DNA of 64,000 bases from an uncultured Alphaproteobacteria bacterium (GCA_905233975.1 CAJOGD010000004.1:1-64000), one strand, 5' to 3'. Shown: positions 17,470 through 26,566, numbered from the stretch's first letter. Numbers and translations are program-made. The notes: a model not told the origin generated them from the sequence alone.

Positions 17470-18597
17470 ATGAATAAAAATCCTTATGAAGTTTTGGGCG
17501 TGGCGCGTGATGCGTCGGATGCCGATATTAAAAAGGCCTATCATAAATTGGTGCTGCGGTACCACCCTGATAAGAATCCGGGGGACAAGGCCGCCGAAGA
17601 AAAGTTCAAGGAAGTAAATAATGCCTTTGATATTCTGAAAGACCCACAAAAGCGTGCGGCCTATGACCGTTATGGTGATGCTGCGTTCGCGGGCGGAAAC
17701 GGTGCGTCGGCCGGTATGGGTGGAAATCCGTTTGGTAACGGTGCGTTTCACTTTGATATGGGTGGCGGTGCGGGAATGGAAGATATCCTGCGTGAGGCGA
17801 TGCGTGGTTTCGGATTCGGTGGATTTGAAGGTGCGGCGCGTGGTGGGCAAACGGCCCAGGTTCGTGGGCGTGATTTGTTGGACGAGGTTGTAATTACCCT
17901 GCGCGATGCATATTTTGGAAAAACACATACTGTAAAATTCGCAAGTAATGTAAAGTGTGAAAAATGCAATGGGTATGGAACGGCGGACGGAAAGCCGGCG
18001 CCCGTTTGTTCGCGGTGCCATGGAACCGGATACGTGAATGTGCAACGCGGATTCTTTGCAATGCAGACGCCATGTCCGGAATGCAATGGATTGGGACATA
18101 AAATCGATAAAAAGTGTTCTGAATGCGATGGAACGGGCGCGGTGCATAAAAATCGCACAATCGATGTTAAAATTCCGGCGGGAATCGAAGATGGTGCGCG
18201 GTTAAGATTGGCGGGCCAGGGCGAGGCCGGTTCAAACGGTGGCCCGGCGGGCGATTTCTATTTGGATGTACGCGTGAAGCCAGATAACCGCTTTGAACGT
18301 GATGGGGCAAATTTGATTATGCATGTTGATTTGCCATTCACAACATTGGCATTGGGGGGCGAAATAGAAATTGAAACAATCGATGATAAAAAACTTTCTG
18401 TAAAGGTGCCGGCCGGAACTCAGGTTGGTGAGAAATTGCGTGTGCGTGGGCATGGTATGCCGACGGGTCGTGCAAATTCATTCGGTGATTTGTATATTGG
18501 TATCGGTGTTGTAATTCCGACCAAACTTACCGAAAAACAAAAGAAGATTTTGACCGAATTTGCCGACACAAAAACTGCAAAGAAAGGTTGGTTCTAA
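17470..18597 (+). CDS. dnaJ: Co-chaperone DnaJ
   Basis: 375 aa Hsp40. J domain at 1-70 with the H-P-D loop (R-Y-H-P-D-K-N-P-G), then a Gly/Phe-rich linker (about 75-115). Four zinc repeats follow: [24 protein letters not shown] and C-S-E-C-D-G-T-G. The C-terminal substrate domains are intact. It stimulates DnaK. dnaK and grpE are not adjacent here. Confidence 0.97.
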   Translation: MNKNPYEVLGVARDASDADIKKAYHKLVLRYHPDKNPGDKAAEEKFKEVNNAFDILKDPQKRAAYDRYGDAAFAGGNGASAGMGGNPFGNGAFHFDMGGGAGMEDILREAMRGFGFGGFEGAARGGQTAQVRGRDLLDEVVITLRDAYFGKTHTVKFASNVKCEKCNGYGTADGKPAPVCSRCHGTGYVNVQRGFFAMQTPCPECNGLGHKIDKKCSECDGTGAVHKNRTIDVKIPAGIEDGARLRLAGQGEAGSNGGPAGDFYLDVRVKPDNRFERDGANLIMHVDLPFTTLALGGEIEIETIDDKKLSVKVPAGTQVGEKLRVRGHGMPTGRANSFGDLYIGIGVVIPTKLTEKQKKILTEFADTKTAKKGWF

Positions 18598-18603
18598 AAA
18601 ATG

Positions 18604-18664
18604 CCTATACGCCGGATTCCGGCGTATAGATCAAAAAAGGCGCCGATTATTCGACGCCGTATTT
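18604..18664. terminator. Back-to-back terminators between dnaJ and pgsA
   Basis: A perfect 11-bp stem (ctatacgccgg/ccggcgtatag, 18604-18628) follows dnaJ. A second hairpin (ggcg/cgcc type, 18637-18658), A-rich on its left and T-rich on its right, serves pgsA on the other strand. Confidence 0.8.
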
Positions 18665-19264
18665 TTACTTAATTTTCTTAAGTTTTTGTATGAATGTGCG
18701 TGTATAAGATGTGGCCGACCATATGCTTGCCGCCAATGCAAACCAAAGACTGAAAATACCAATGTTTGGAAGTGCATAAATTGCATATATTAACATCTTG
18801 CCTTCGGATGCGTTGCCAACCGATGCGCCCAATGCGAACAGTGCAAGGAATGCAATGATTGAAATCATTTGAAATGTTGTTTTGATTTTTCCCATTGAAA
18901 ATCGTGGTGACGGAACAGGCATGGCAACCTTTTGTGTGCCAAGAAATTCGCGCAGGCCACTGATATATAATTCGCGCGCAATCATTATGATAATCGGAAT
19001 AACCGTAAACCAAACCGGCATCATGATACACAATAATATAAATGTGTTCACAACTAATAACTTGTCCCCGATATGGTCCATAACGCCGCCGATTTTTGTG
19101 CAGACATCATATTTGCGGGCAAGGTATCCGTCAAAGAAATCGGTAAGTGCCGCAATTACAAACAAGATAAGCGTTGTCATATACATGCCCGACATCAATG
19201 TTCCGATAATTGCGAACGTCGCAAAGATTCTAAAAGCTGATAAAAAGTTCACGAAAAATTTCAT
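18665..19264 (-). CDS. pgsA: Phosphatidylglycerophosphate synthase PgsA
   Basis: 199 aa membrane enzyme joining CDP-diacylglycerol and glycerol-3-phosphate. The CDP-alcohol phosphotransferase motif is complete: D-F-F-D-G-Y-L-A-R, eight residues, then G-G-V-M-D-H-I-G-D. Six hydrophobic segments fit the family. Length is normal. The start at 19264 follows AAAGGAG on the minus strand. Confidence 0.93.
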   Translation of the reverse strand: MKFFVNFLSAFRIFATFAIIGTLMSGMYMTTLILFVIAALTDFFDGYLARKYDVCTKIGGVMDHIGDKLLVVNTFILLCIMMPVWFTVIPIIIMIARELYISGLREFLGTQKVAMPVPSPRFSMGKIKTTFQMISIIAFLALFALGASVGNASEGKMLIYAIYALPNIGIFSLWFALAASIWSATSYTRTFIQKLKKIK

Positions 19265-19308
19265 TTTGTTCTCCTTTGTTTTTTCGTTGTCGCATTATAA
19301 CACATTTT

Positions 19309-20727
19309 TTAATGAAAGTGTTCGTATATTTTTTTTGCCGCCGCGTTCCCAAGTCCGGGGACCTGTTTTAATGTTTTTATGTCGGCGTCCATAATCGCAC
19401 GCACAGAACCAAAATGATTCAGTAGCAATTTTTTGCGCACCGGGCCGATTCCTTCGATTTCGTCAAGGCACGAACCGGTCATTGCCTTGGCGCGGGTGGT
19501 GCGGTGATATGTTATAACGAAACGGTGCGCTTCGTCACGAACGCGGCGCAACATTAAGAATAGTTTTGAATCTTTTGGCATGTCACGATATTCGGTGCCG
19601 TCCGGCATTATAAAGTGTTCGTCGCCGTTGCGGACTTCGCCTTTGGTGACCCCAAGGATCGGAATGTTTGGCGCGGTTTCGTGCGCGATGTTCCATTGGG
19701 CGCGTCCACCATCGACAATTATCAAGTCAAGTTCCGGGCTGTTTTTCACCGCGCGTTCAACAAATTCTGCCATCATTGCGATGTCATTTCCGGCGCGTGC
19801 GCGGTCATGTAATTTAAAATGTCTGTATCCAGATTTTATAAATCCGTCGTGTCCAAAAGTTATCATTGCACCAACTGGATTGGTTCCAAACAGGTGTGAA
19901 TTATCGAACACGCCGGCATAGGTAATTTTTCGCCCAATCCATTTTTCCATGTCGCAAATAATGTTGTTCCAATCGTTTTCTGAATTTGCGCTATACGCCG
20001 GATTTCGCCGTATACCGCGAATTGATATTTTTGTCATTGCGGTGATTTTATCACGCAGAATAGCCGCCTTTTCAAAATCCATTTGGGCGGAATAGTTTTT
20101 CATTTGTTGGGACAATTCATTTATGATTGGTTCGCTGTCGCCCGTTAAGATTCGTCGTGCAAGTTTTACATTTTCATCATAATCGGCAACATTTTGTGTG
20201 CATGGCGCGCTGCATCGGCCAATTTGATATAACAGACATGGTCGTGCACGATTTTTCATAAAAGTATCGGAACATGTTCGAATTCGACAGACCTTTTGAA
20301 TCATTTTTATTGTGTCGTTTAATGCGTGGACCGAAGGATAAGGACCGTATATGTCCCGTCGTTGTGAGATTTTTCCGCGAAACTTTAATAGACGCGGATA
20401 TTTATGATTGGTCAGTGCCAACATCGGATACATTTTCCCGTCGGTTAGCATGATGTTGTATTTTGGCTTTTCAGATTTGATAATTTCTTCTTCCAAAATA
20501 AGTGCGTCTGATTCCGTAGGTGTGATTTCCCATTCGACGCGTGCGACAAGTGTTCGCATAACCTGTTTGTGGGTTTCAAGTTTTGAAATATCCACGTATT
20601 GTCGCAATCGATTCGATAAATTTTTTGCCTTGCCAACGTAAAGCAAGTTGCCGTCGGCGTCATACATCCGATAAATGCCCGGGGAACTTGGGGTGTTTTC
20701 AATTAAATCACAGAATTGAATATTCAT
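19309..20727 (-). CDS. uvrC: Excinuclease ABC subunit C, compact form
   Basis: 472 aa; makes the two cuts in nucleotide-excision repair. I start it at 20727 (M-N-I-Q-F), because the 12 residues before are hydrophobic and non-homologous. GIY-YIG nuclease at about 10-90 (P-G-I-Y-R-M-Y, L-L-Y-V-G-K-A), Cys-rich C-L-L-Y-Q-I-G-R-C-S-A-P-C, UVR motif near 200, RNase H-like second nuclease (V-F-D-N-S-H, L-I-I-V-D-G-G) and paired HhH motifs at the end. It is over 100 residues shorter than the usual 600 but keeps all domains. Confidence 0.93.
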   Translation of the reverse strand: MNIQFCDLIENTPSSPGIYRMYDADGNLLYVGKAKNLSNRLRQYVDISKLETHKQVMRTLVARVEWEITPTESDALILEEEIIKSEKPKYNIMLTDGKMYPMLALTNHKYPRLLKFRGKISQRRDIYGPYPSVHALNDTIKMIQKVCRIRTCSDTFMKNRARPCLLYQIGRCSAPCTQNVADYDENVKLARRILTGDSEPIINELSQQMKNYSAQMDFEKAAILRDKITAMTKISIRGIRRNPAYSANSENDWNNIICDMEKWIGRKITYAGVFDNSHLFGTNPVGAMITFGHDGFIKSGYRHFKLHDRARAGNDIAMMAEFVERAVKNSPELDLIIVDGGRAQWNIAHETAPNIPILGVTKGEVRNGDEHFIMPDGTEYRDMPKDSKLFLMLRRVRDEAHRFVITYHRTTRAKAMTGSCLDEIEGIGPVRKKLLLNHFGSVRAIMDADIKTLKQVPGLGNAAAKKIYEHFH

Positions 20728-20778
20728 ATCTTTTATGATAAAATAAAAGAAATTAAATAGCAAATAAAGGAATAAAAA

Positions 20779-21243
20779 ATGAAAACAGAATCTGGTCGTT
20801 CAATGATAGAAATGCTTGGGGTGCTTGCCATTATGGGTGTGTTGACGGTTGGGGCGATTGGCCTTATATCGACGGCAATGCGCACACAAAAGCGTAATAC
20901 GGTTAATGAAGAAGTGCTTCAGATGGTGACTGGGGTGAAAACGTTGCTTGGCGAATTCGATGATTTTTCGCACATAGACAATGCGACGATATTTGGTGCG
21001 ATTGGTATGTCCGCCAAGAATCCGTACGGTGGCACATATGAATTGGCCGTTGATCCGGCAAACAATCGTCAATTTATCGTGACTATCAATGGCCTGTCGC
21101 GCGGTGATTGTGAATATTTCATAACCAAGGCATGGTCAGATTCGGTCGGCTATACGGCTTCGGGGGGCAAACAGGGCGGTGCCAGTGGAAATTGTCGCAT
21201 GGAAGATGGAAAAAATATGGTTAAAATAACCTATGGCGAATAA
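20779..21243 (+). CDS. Type IV pilin-like protein
   Basis: 154 aa. A short leader ends in Gly6, followed by R-S-M-I-E-M-L-G-V-L-A-I-M-G-V-L. The cleavage Gly, Glu at +5 and the hydrophobic helix are the class III (prepilin) signal. The globular part has two Cys (near 112 and 139) that could form the usual C-terminal disulfide. It probably supplies the pilus whose secretin is at 6931, an inference from co-occurrence. It starts 51 bp from the divergent uvrC, with an extended -10 (TGATAAAAT) between them, and ends 5 bp before the pseudouridine synthase. Confidence 0.85.
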   Translation: MKTESGRSMIEMLGVLAIMGVLTVGAIGLISTAMRTQKRNTVNEEVLQMVTGVKTLLGEFDDFSHIDNATIFGAIGMSAKNPYGGTYELAVDPANNRQFIVTINGLSRGDCEYFITKAWSDSVGYTASGGKQGGASGNCRMEDGKNMVKITYGE

Positions 21244-21248
21244 TTATT

Positions 21249-22214
21249 ATGGCTGATTCTGTGACTGTTTCGGCGGTTGAAGATGGAACCAGACTTTTAC
21301 GGTGGTTTGTTAGAAATTATCCCTCTATGCCGCATCGTGAATTTTATCGACTTTGTCGTGGGGGGCAGATACGTGTAAATTCATCGCGCTGTCGTGGCCA
21401 GGAAATTTTGCGTGCCGGTGATGTTATTCGCATTCCGCCAACAATTCGCGAATTTGCAGATGTTCCAAAAAAGACAGAATCGGGCGAACAGTTTTCTTTG
21501 GTCGATTTGGAAAAACTGCGCCACGCGATAATTTATAATGATGATGACCTGGTTGTTTTTAACAAGCCCGCGGGGCTTGCGGTTCAGGGTGGCAGTGGTA
21601 TCAGAAAATCCGTTGATAAAATGGCGGCGGCATTGTTCCCGTATCATAAAATTTCTTTGGTGCATCGTTTGGATATGGAAACAAGTGGCATATTGGTTGT
21701 TGCAAAAAATCAAAGGGCGGCACAATTTTTATCGCGTGCATTTCAGAACAAGACCGCGAACAAGGAATATGTTGCGTTGCTGAATGGTGATGTAAAGGAA
21801 GATCGTGGCATCATAGATGACTATCTTTTAAAAGGACGTGTGTTTGATACGCCGGAACGTGAAAATGGGACGGGGGCGCGGCCGTCACATGCCGTCACAG
21901 AATATAGGGTCCTGTCGCGTGTGTCCGATGCGTTGACATGGATAGAGTTTTCGCCAAAGACGGGTCGAACACATCAATTGCGACTTCATAGTGCCTTTGT
22001 TTTGAATGCGCCGATTGTGGGTGATGATTTATATGGGCGGAATAAAAAAATTTCTGGTGGTTTAGAAGCGGTCGTTTCAACAAACAATCTGTTTTTGTTT
22101 GCGTATAAAATAACTTTTCAACATCCCACGACGGGGCGTATGGTGACGTTTCGGGCCGCACCGCCAAAATTTATGGTGGCCGTCATGAAACTGTTGGAAT
22201 TTGAAATGCCATAA
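21249..22214 (+). CDS. Large-subunit rRNA pseudouridine synthase, RluC/RluD type
   Basis: 321 aa. N-terminal S4 RNA-binding domain (about 15-75: R-E-F-Y-R-L-C-R-G-G-Q-I-R-V-N), then the RluA-family catalytic domain. The active-site block is V-H-R-L-D-M-E-T-S-G-I-L with the catalytic Asp. K-T-G-R-T-H-Q-L-R-L-H and G-D-D-L-Y-G are also present. The S4 plus catalytic layout fits RluC or RluD; the target uridines cannot be told. Likely co-transcribed with the pilin and the AsmA gene. Confidence 0.9.
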   Translation: MADSVTVSAVEDGTRLLRWFVRNYPSMPHREFYRLCRGGQIRVNSSRCRGQEILRAGDVIRIPPTIREFADVPKKTESGEQFSLVDLEKLRHAIIYNDDDLVVFNKPAGLAVQGGSGIRKSVDKMAAALFPYHKISLVHRLDMETSGILVVAKNQRAAQFLSRAFQNKTANKEYVALLNGDVKEDRGIIDDYLLKGRVFDTPERENGTGARPSHAVTEYRVLSRVSDALTWIEFSPKTGRTHQLRLHSAFVLNAPIVGDDLYGRNKKISGGLEAVVSTNNLFLFAYKITFQHPTTGRMVTFRAAPPKFMVAVMKLLEFEMP

Positions 22215-22228
22215 GGGTTAATGCACAA

Positions 22229-24322
22229 ATGATAAAAAAGAAAAAATTTTTTGTGTTTGCTCGTGCCGTATTCTTGTTTTTTGCGGTGTTGTTTGTTGCC
22301 GTTGTTGTTGCGTTATCAAAGATGGATATGAATGTCTTGCGCAAAAATTTGCTTGGGGTTTTGCGTGCATCTACGGGATTACAGATTGAAATTTTGGGTG
22401 ATGTTTCGTGGAAACTTTCGTTGCGTCCACGTGTGACAATGCGGCAAGTGACCGTTCCGAATCAGGACGGTGCAAAGCATAAAAATTTATTAGAAGCCGA
22501 AACTATCGAAGTCGGCCTGGATTTGATTTCGTTGTTTTCGAATCGTCCGACGATTCAGCGTGTTCGTGTGAATGATGTAAAAGTGTATATTGATAAAAAC
22601 GCCAAAGGTGAACTGATTTTGCCGACGGTTGCAACAGATGATGTGTCGGACGCGATGGAATCTGATGAAGAAGAGGGTGAAAAAGAAATTCCCGAATATC
22701 CATTTGTTGACCCCGGACTTGGTGGGTTAAATGTTAACGATTTAGAAGTGAACTTTGATGGTGTGAAATATAAAGTTCCGGGAATAAATATACGTTATAT
22801 TGCGGATTCTGATACGCGCGAATATCGTGGGTGGATAAACCTTGATAAGTCTAATTTGATACCGTTTATAATTTCGCTTGATAAATATAATGCCGACCGC
22901 AAAGTTTATCCTGTGAAGTTTGCTTTTTCTTCTGACGGTGATGCATTGACGGCAAACGTTGCGTTGGAAGGTACAAGTAAGATGCCGATAGATTTTATCG
23001 TAAAGGGTGATATTCCGGATATTAGGCCGATTGGAAAATTGTTGAATATTGATTTCCCGAATATGCCGGCGATACGGGTTAATATTGCGGGTGGACTGGA
23101 CGACAAGAAGTTCACATTGCATAAATCATCTGTTTCTGTTCGTGGCAGTGATATTCAGCTTTCCGGTTCGATTGATTGGGCCAAGAAAAAGAATGATATA
23201 AATCTGAATTTATCGTCCAAGAAAATAAATCTGAAAGAATTATTCCCGGAACTGTATGGTGGTGGAACGCCGACGGATCGTGAGTTAAATGTCTTTCATG
23301 ATATGCCGTTGTTTGGGAAATATATGTATGACAATAAATTGTCGATAAATGTTGATTTGGGAAAGTTTATTGTTTATCGCAATTTGTCGCTTGATAATTT
23401 CAAAGTGAAATTTAGTTCGCGTGATGGGCGGGTGCGCGTTGACGCAAATACAAAATTTGCGGCCGGCAATATTAATGCCGCCATAGACGGAACCGTTGAT
23501 GCGGATGGTCGTTTGGATTTGCAAATGGGTGGAGTAGGTAAGGACATTACCGTTGGTCAGATATTAAAGCAAATAAATATAAATAATTTTATATCGGATT
23601 TGCCACTTAGTTTTGAAACGTATGTTCGTGCAAATGGTTTTGATATGTCGGGCATAATGCAGACTATTACTGGACCGGTGCGTGTGTATTCAACCGCCGA
23701 AGGTTATGCGCATTCTGAATTGGTTGCATATATGTATGGAACGGATTTTCTGACCACGTTGCGGCACAGTATCCAAGATATGTTCAGTTCCACCAAGAAA
23801 TATAATCAAATGGTGATAAACGGTGCCGCGGTGAATTTAAAATTGCGCAACGGTGTGGCCGACATAAAAAATGGCGTGGCAATCGAAACGAATGCGATAA
23901 ATATCCGCCTTAGCGGTCAATTAGATTTGGGTGGCGAAACAATTGATTTGTCTTTGACGACGGTGCCGGTGCGTGGGATAAAGTTGTCGATAACCGGCAG
24001 TGTTGTAAATACTATAACTATATCAGGCAATCTTGCAGAACCAGATATAAAAATAAGCGGTGCCGCCGTTGCGGGCAAGGCGCTTTCGGCAACTGGGCTT
24101 GGGTTATTGTTGGCACCACTTACCGGTGGAATCGGTTTGGTGGCCGGCGCGGGCGTTGGGTTGTTGGCGGGGGATTTGCTGGAAAATTGGTTGGCGGACG
24201 ATCACCCGTATCAAACGGCGTTGGACAAGGGTGCGCCGTCGCGTCGTGATGATCCGGAATGGTTGGACGAAGTTCCTGAAACTTTGGCAAAAGGTGTGTT
24301 AAACAAAAATGCCAAACAATAA
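22229..24322 (+). CDS. AsmA family envelope protein
   Basis: 697 aa. One N-terminal membrane helix (about 8-30) is followed by a long beta-rich periplasmic body with AsmA-type N-terminal (L-L-G-V-L-R-A-S-T-G-L, I-L-G-D-V-S-W) and C-terminal (I-A-I-E-T-N-A-I-N-I-R-L-S-G) signatures. An acidic low-complexity patch lies near 135-155. A Gly-rich hydrophobic hairpin near 615-650 may be a second membrane contact. Relatives take part in lipid transport and outer-membrane assembly. Lies 14 bp after the pseudouridine synthase. Confidence 0.85.
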   Translation: MIKKKKFFVFARAVFLFFAVLFVAVVVALSKMDMNVLRKNLLGVLRASTGLQIEILGDVSWKLSLRPRVTMRQVTVPNQDGAKHKNLLEAETIEVGLDLISLFSNRPTIQRVRVNDVKVYIDKNAKGELILPTVATDDVSDAMESDEEEGEKEIPEYPFVDPGLGGLNVNDLEVNFDGVKYKVPGINIRYIADSDTREYRGWINLDKSNLIPFIISLDKYNADRKVYPVKFAFSSDGDALTANVALEGTSKMPIDFIVKGDIPDIRPIGKLLNIDFPNMPAIRVNIAGGLDDKKFTLHKSSVSVRGSDIQLSGSIDWAKKKNDINLNLSSKKINLKELFPELYGGGTPTDRELNVFHDMPLFGKYMYDNKLSINVDLGKFIVYRNLSLDNFKVKFSSRDGRVRVDANTKFAAGNINAAIDGTVDADGRLDLQMGGVGKDITVGQILKQININNFISDLPLSFETYVRANGFDMSGIMQTITGPVRVYSTAEGYAHSELVAYMYGTDFLTTLRHSIQDMFSSTKKYNQMVINGAAVNLKLRNGVADIKNGVAIETNAINIRLSGQLDLGGETIDLSLTTVPVRGIKLSITGSVVNTITISGNLAEPDIKISGAAVAGKALSATGLGLLLAPLTGGIGLVAGAGVGLLAGDLLENWLADDHPYQTALDKGAPSRRDDPEWLDEVPETLAKGVLNKNAKQ

Positions 24323-24429
24323 AATTGTCAAATTTGGCCCTGTATCTTTTACTCTTGCACCGAATCGGCATTTTTTGATAAAATTAACCCCAAGAATGTA
24401 GAAACAGAAATAACAAACAGGAGTGTAAG

Positions 24430-25548
24430 ATGGAATTTTCTGTATTTCGTCAGGTGTTAATTCGCGCATTGGGGCATATGCAATCTATTGTTGAAAAGCG
24501 TGCGACTTTGCCGATATTGATGAACGTAAAGTTGGACGTCGGGGACGATTTGATTTTGTCTGCGACGAATGTTGATTTGGAATTGATAGAACACGTTGCG
24601 GCGGATGTGACATTGGGCGGCAAAATAACCGTTCCGGTTCAGATGCTGTATGATATTGTCCGTAAATTGCCGGACGATGCCGAAATATCTTTCAAACAAT
24701 CGGGGGATTCTTTGGTCGTGTCCAGTGGCCGCGCGGTGTTTCATTTGCCGACGTTGCCGGCGGAAAATTTCCCGGCCATGGCGGGCAGTAATTTAACCAC
24801 AAAGTTTCAAATGACAACCGGTGATTTGGCGCATTTGATTAATCAGACAAAATTTGCGATTCCAACAGATGATGTGCGTTATCATTTGGGCGGTATTTAT
24901 TTCCATATCGCAAATGATGATGGCCCAAGCAAATTGACCGCTGTTGCAACCGATGCGCAACGTATGGCGTTGTGTGCCATGGCGGCGCCGGCGGGTGCTG
25001 CGGAAATGCCGGCTGTGATATTGCCGCGTCGCGTAATTGGCGAATTGTCAAAGTTGTTGGAAGATGCGACGGTTGACGATGTTAATATCGAACTTTCTGA
25101 TACCAAGGCGCGTTTTACGGTTGGTGCGGCCATTTTGACAAGCAAACTTGTTGATGCACAGTATCCGAATTATCGCGTGGTTATTCCAAAGGGGAATGAC
25201 AAACTTGCCATTATGGACAGAAAGCAATTCTTGAACGCGGTTGATTTGGTTTCTGTGGCCAGTATTGACAAGACAAAATCCGTCCAATTGACATTTTCAA
25301 TGAATAAATTGGTCGTTAATGCGTCAAGTCCGGATGCCGGAACCGCAACCCAAGAATTAGATGTGGAATATAATGGCGATGCGTCCTTTACGGTCACGTT
25401 TAATGTAAAGTTCCTTATGGACGTTGCGGGCCAGGTCGAAGGTGAAAAATTCCAGATGGAAATGCAGGATCCGCTTTCGCCGACGATTATCAAATCTACA
25501 AATAAAGATACAGACGCACTGTTCATTTTAATGCCAATGCGGATGTAG
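24430..25548 (+). CDS. dnaN: DNA polymerase III beta clamp
   Basis: 372 aa sliding clamp with three repeated domains. It starts M-E-F-S-V-F-R-Q-V-L and ends with the classic M-P-M-R-M (the family M-P-[MV]-R-[ML]). A-V-A-T-D-A-Q-R-M-A and L-P-R-R-V-I-G-E-L are family blocks. The start follows an AGGAGTG site, with an extended -10 (TGATAAAAT) upstream. It is about 12 kb from dnaA, so the classical dnaA-dnaN neighbourhood is split. Confidence 0.96.
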   Translation: MEFSVFRQVLIRALGHMQSIVEKRATLPILMNVKLDVGDDLILSATNVDLELIEHVAADVTLGGKITVPVQMLYDIVRKLPDDAEISFKQSGDSLVVSSGRAVFHLPTLPAENFPAMAGSNLTTKFQMTTGDLAHLINQTKFAIPTDDVRYHLGGIYFHIANDDGPSKLTAVATDAQRMALCAMAAPAGAAEMPAVILPRRVIGELSKLLEDATVDDVNIELSDTKARFTVGAAILTSKLVDAQYPNYRVVIPKGNDKLAIMDRKQFLNAVDLVSVASIDKTKSVQLTFSMNKLVVNASSPDAGTATQELDVEYNGDASFTVTFNVKFLMDVAGQVEGEKFQMEMQDPLSPTIIKSTNKDTDALFILMPMRM

Positions 25549-25612
25549 TTAGTGTCAGTGCAAGTGATTAGTGTTAGTGAAACGGGCGCGATGTTGCGCC
25601 CGTTTTTTCGTT
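25549..25612 (+). repeat. TTAGTG-type repeat plus terminator after dnaN
   Basis: Three TTAGTG-like words lie in 25549-25579 just after the dnaN stop, followed by the hairpin gggcgc/gcgccc (25584-25601) and a T run. The same repeat-plus-hairpin arrangement occurs after other genes in the window (37354, 40498, 46425). Confidence 0.75.
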
Positions 25613-25639
25613 GCAACTGGTTCTATATAATATTATAAT
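25611..25639 (+). promoter_or_regulatory. Promoter of class I RNA copy A
   Basis: TTGCAA at 25611-25616, 17 bp spacer, TATAAT at 25634-25639. Copy B at 59568-59540 has the same -35 and -10 with the same spacing, although the sequence between differs. Confidence 0.85.
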
Positions 25640-25645
25640 GTCATT

Positions 25646-25792
25646 GCAAAGGGCGGTGCCTAATGCGGGGTCTAGAAAACCCTTTGAAGTAATTAACTCC
25701 AATTGGTTGGAGGGTCGTGAATATATAGAATAAACGGCACTGTTTACTTCACAGTTTTCTAGCCTCCAACCGTCTTTATGACGGTATTTTTT
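25646..25792 (+). ncRNA. Class I structured RNA, copy A
   Basis: About 145 nt from the promoter to a terminator (accgtc/gacggt, 25769-25785, then T run). Stems: P1 25672-25680 with 25754-25762 (9 bp), P2 25685-25692 with 25744-25751 (8 bp), hairpin P3 25697-25712 (ctccaa/ttggag) and hairpin P4 25714-25718 with 25734-25738. The P3 3' side (25705-25713, ggttggagg) is also fully complementary to 25763-25771 just upstream of the terminator. P1, P2 and P4 are kept in copies B and C with different bases, so selection acts on structure. It lies just upstream of a small helix-turn-helix gene. Known family not identified. Confidence 0.85.
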
Positions 25793-25819
25793 AACAAAAA
25801 ATCAAAGGAGGAAAGAAAA

Positions 25820-26050
25820 ATGGTAGTATTGGTTGATGCAAAATATTTTGGTTCGCTGTTGCGTCAGGCGCGTCAACAGAATGGCATAAATACACGTGAT
25901 GCCGCAAAGATGTTTGGCATACCACGACGAAACCTTATTCACTATGAACATGGGACAACTGTTATATCGGAAAGCGTGTTGGCGTCATTGCTTTATAATG
26001 GCTTTTGCCTAATGCGTTGTAAGAAAGTGGTAAAGTTGAAAAAAGATTAA
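25820..26050 (+). CDS. Small XRE-like helix-turn-helix protein
   Basis: 76 aa. The start at 25820 follows AAAGGAGG; an upstream in-frame ATG (25778) lies inside the RNA terminator. Residues about 10-50 fit a lambda-repressor-type helix-turn-helix (L-R-Q-A-R-Q-Q-N, then R-D-A-A-K-M-F-G-I, then L-I-H-Y-E-H-G). The C-terminal G-F-C-L-M-R-C-K-K is shared with the paralogue at 59147 (about 60 percent identity over 65 residues). Both follow a class I RNA, so the gene is either controlled by the RNA terminator or regulates the RNA. A terminator ends the unit. Confidence 0.8.
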   Translation: MVVLVDAKYFGSLLRQARQQNGINTRDAAKMFGIPRRNLIHYEHGTTVISESVLASLLYNGFCLMRCKKVVKLKKD

Positions 26051-26051
26051 A

Positions 26052-26082
26052 ACGGGGGCAATGCTGCACCCGTTTTTTTAAA
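26052..26082 (+). terminator. Intrinsic terminator
   Basis: An acggg..tgca-type hairpin (26052-26073) and T7 run directly follow the XRE gene stop. Confidence 0.8.
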
Positions 26083-26098
26083 ATAATAAAATAAAAGG

Positions 26099-26311
26099 TT
26101 ATTTCTTTTTCGTTGGTTTCGGTGACGATTTTTTGAATTCGCCATAAAGTGCCATTATGCATGCATACGCAATCAGTGCGGATACCGCGGTTATGGCGCC
26201 ACTAATCAAACCGTCAGAAAAAATCGCAAACAGTATGATTGCCAAAACCAACACAATCGTATAACCCAAATTTTTTACCAATGTGGATAAAATTTTTTCA
26301 AGAGTTTTCAT
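26099..26311 (-). CDS. Small two-helix membrane protein
   Basis: 70 aa. The start at 26311 follows AAAAGGAAT on the minus strand. Two hydrophobic helices (about 14-33 and 37-56) are joined by a short Asp-Gly loop, with a Lys-rich tail. No family recognised. The flanking genes up to 27340 also lie on the minus strand and encode small or membrane-anchored proteins. Confidence 0.6.
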   Translation of the reverse strand: MKTLEKILSTLVKNLGYTIVLVLAIILFAIFSDGLISGAITAVSALIAYACIMALYGEFKKSSPKPTKKK

Positions 26312-26367
26312 TTTTATTCCTTTTGTTGTGCGCACGTTATTATATCACATTTTCGTATTTTTTGGTA

Positions 26368-26395
26368 GTAAAAAACGCCATGCGGCGTTTTTTAC
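26368..26395. terminator. Bidirectional terminator
   Basis: A perfect 12-bp palindrome arm (gtaaaaaacgcc/ggcgttttttac) with an ATGC loop. On the minus strand its T run follows the 52-aa gene that ends at 26392. Confidence 0.85.
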
Positions 26396-26550
26396 TTTTG
26401 GTTCATGTTGCTTATTCTTTCGCGTCGGATCTTTTTAAAAAGTCTGTTAAGGTATACGACTACCGCCCACAGATAGAATGGACAACGTGTCATATAGTCA
26501 TCACTGCTACGGACCTCCCAGTTTCCAATAGTACCTCTTATTTGCGGCAT
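26392..26550 (-). CDS. Short 52-aa protein
   Basis: Reads M-P-Q-I-R-G-T-I-G-N-W-E-V-R and so on to M-N-Q-K. A strong site (GGGGGGAAT) lies 6 bases before the ATG at 26550, and an intrinsic terminator overlaps the stop. A mid-protein hydrophobic stretch (C-P-F-Y-L-W-A-V-V-V-Y-L) may sit in the membrane, followed by a basic tail. It is 16 bp downstream of the gene ending at 26567, so probably co-transcribed. Function unknown. Confidence 0.6.
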   Translation of the reverse strand: MPQIRGTIGNWEVRSSDDYMTRCPFYLWAVVVYLNRLFKKIRRERISNMNQK

Positions 26551-26566
26551 TTTTTATTCCCCCCGG

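Noticed and set aside
25646-25792. Class I RNA as 6S RNA or tmRNA
   Set aside because: No long bulged duplex as in 6S and no tag frame or alanyl acceptor as in tmRNA; three copies also argue against them.
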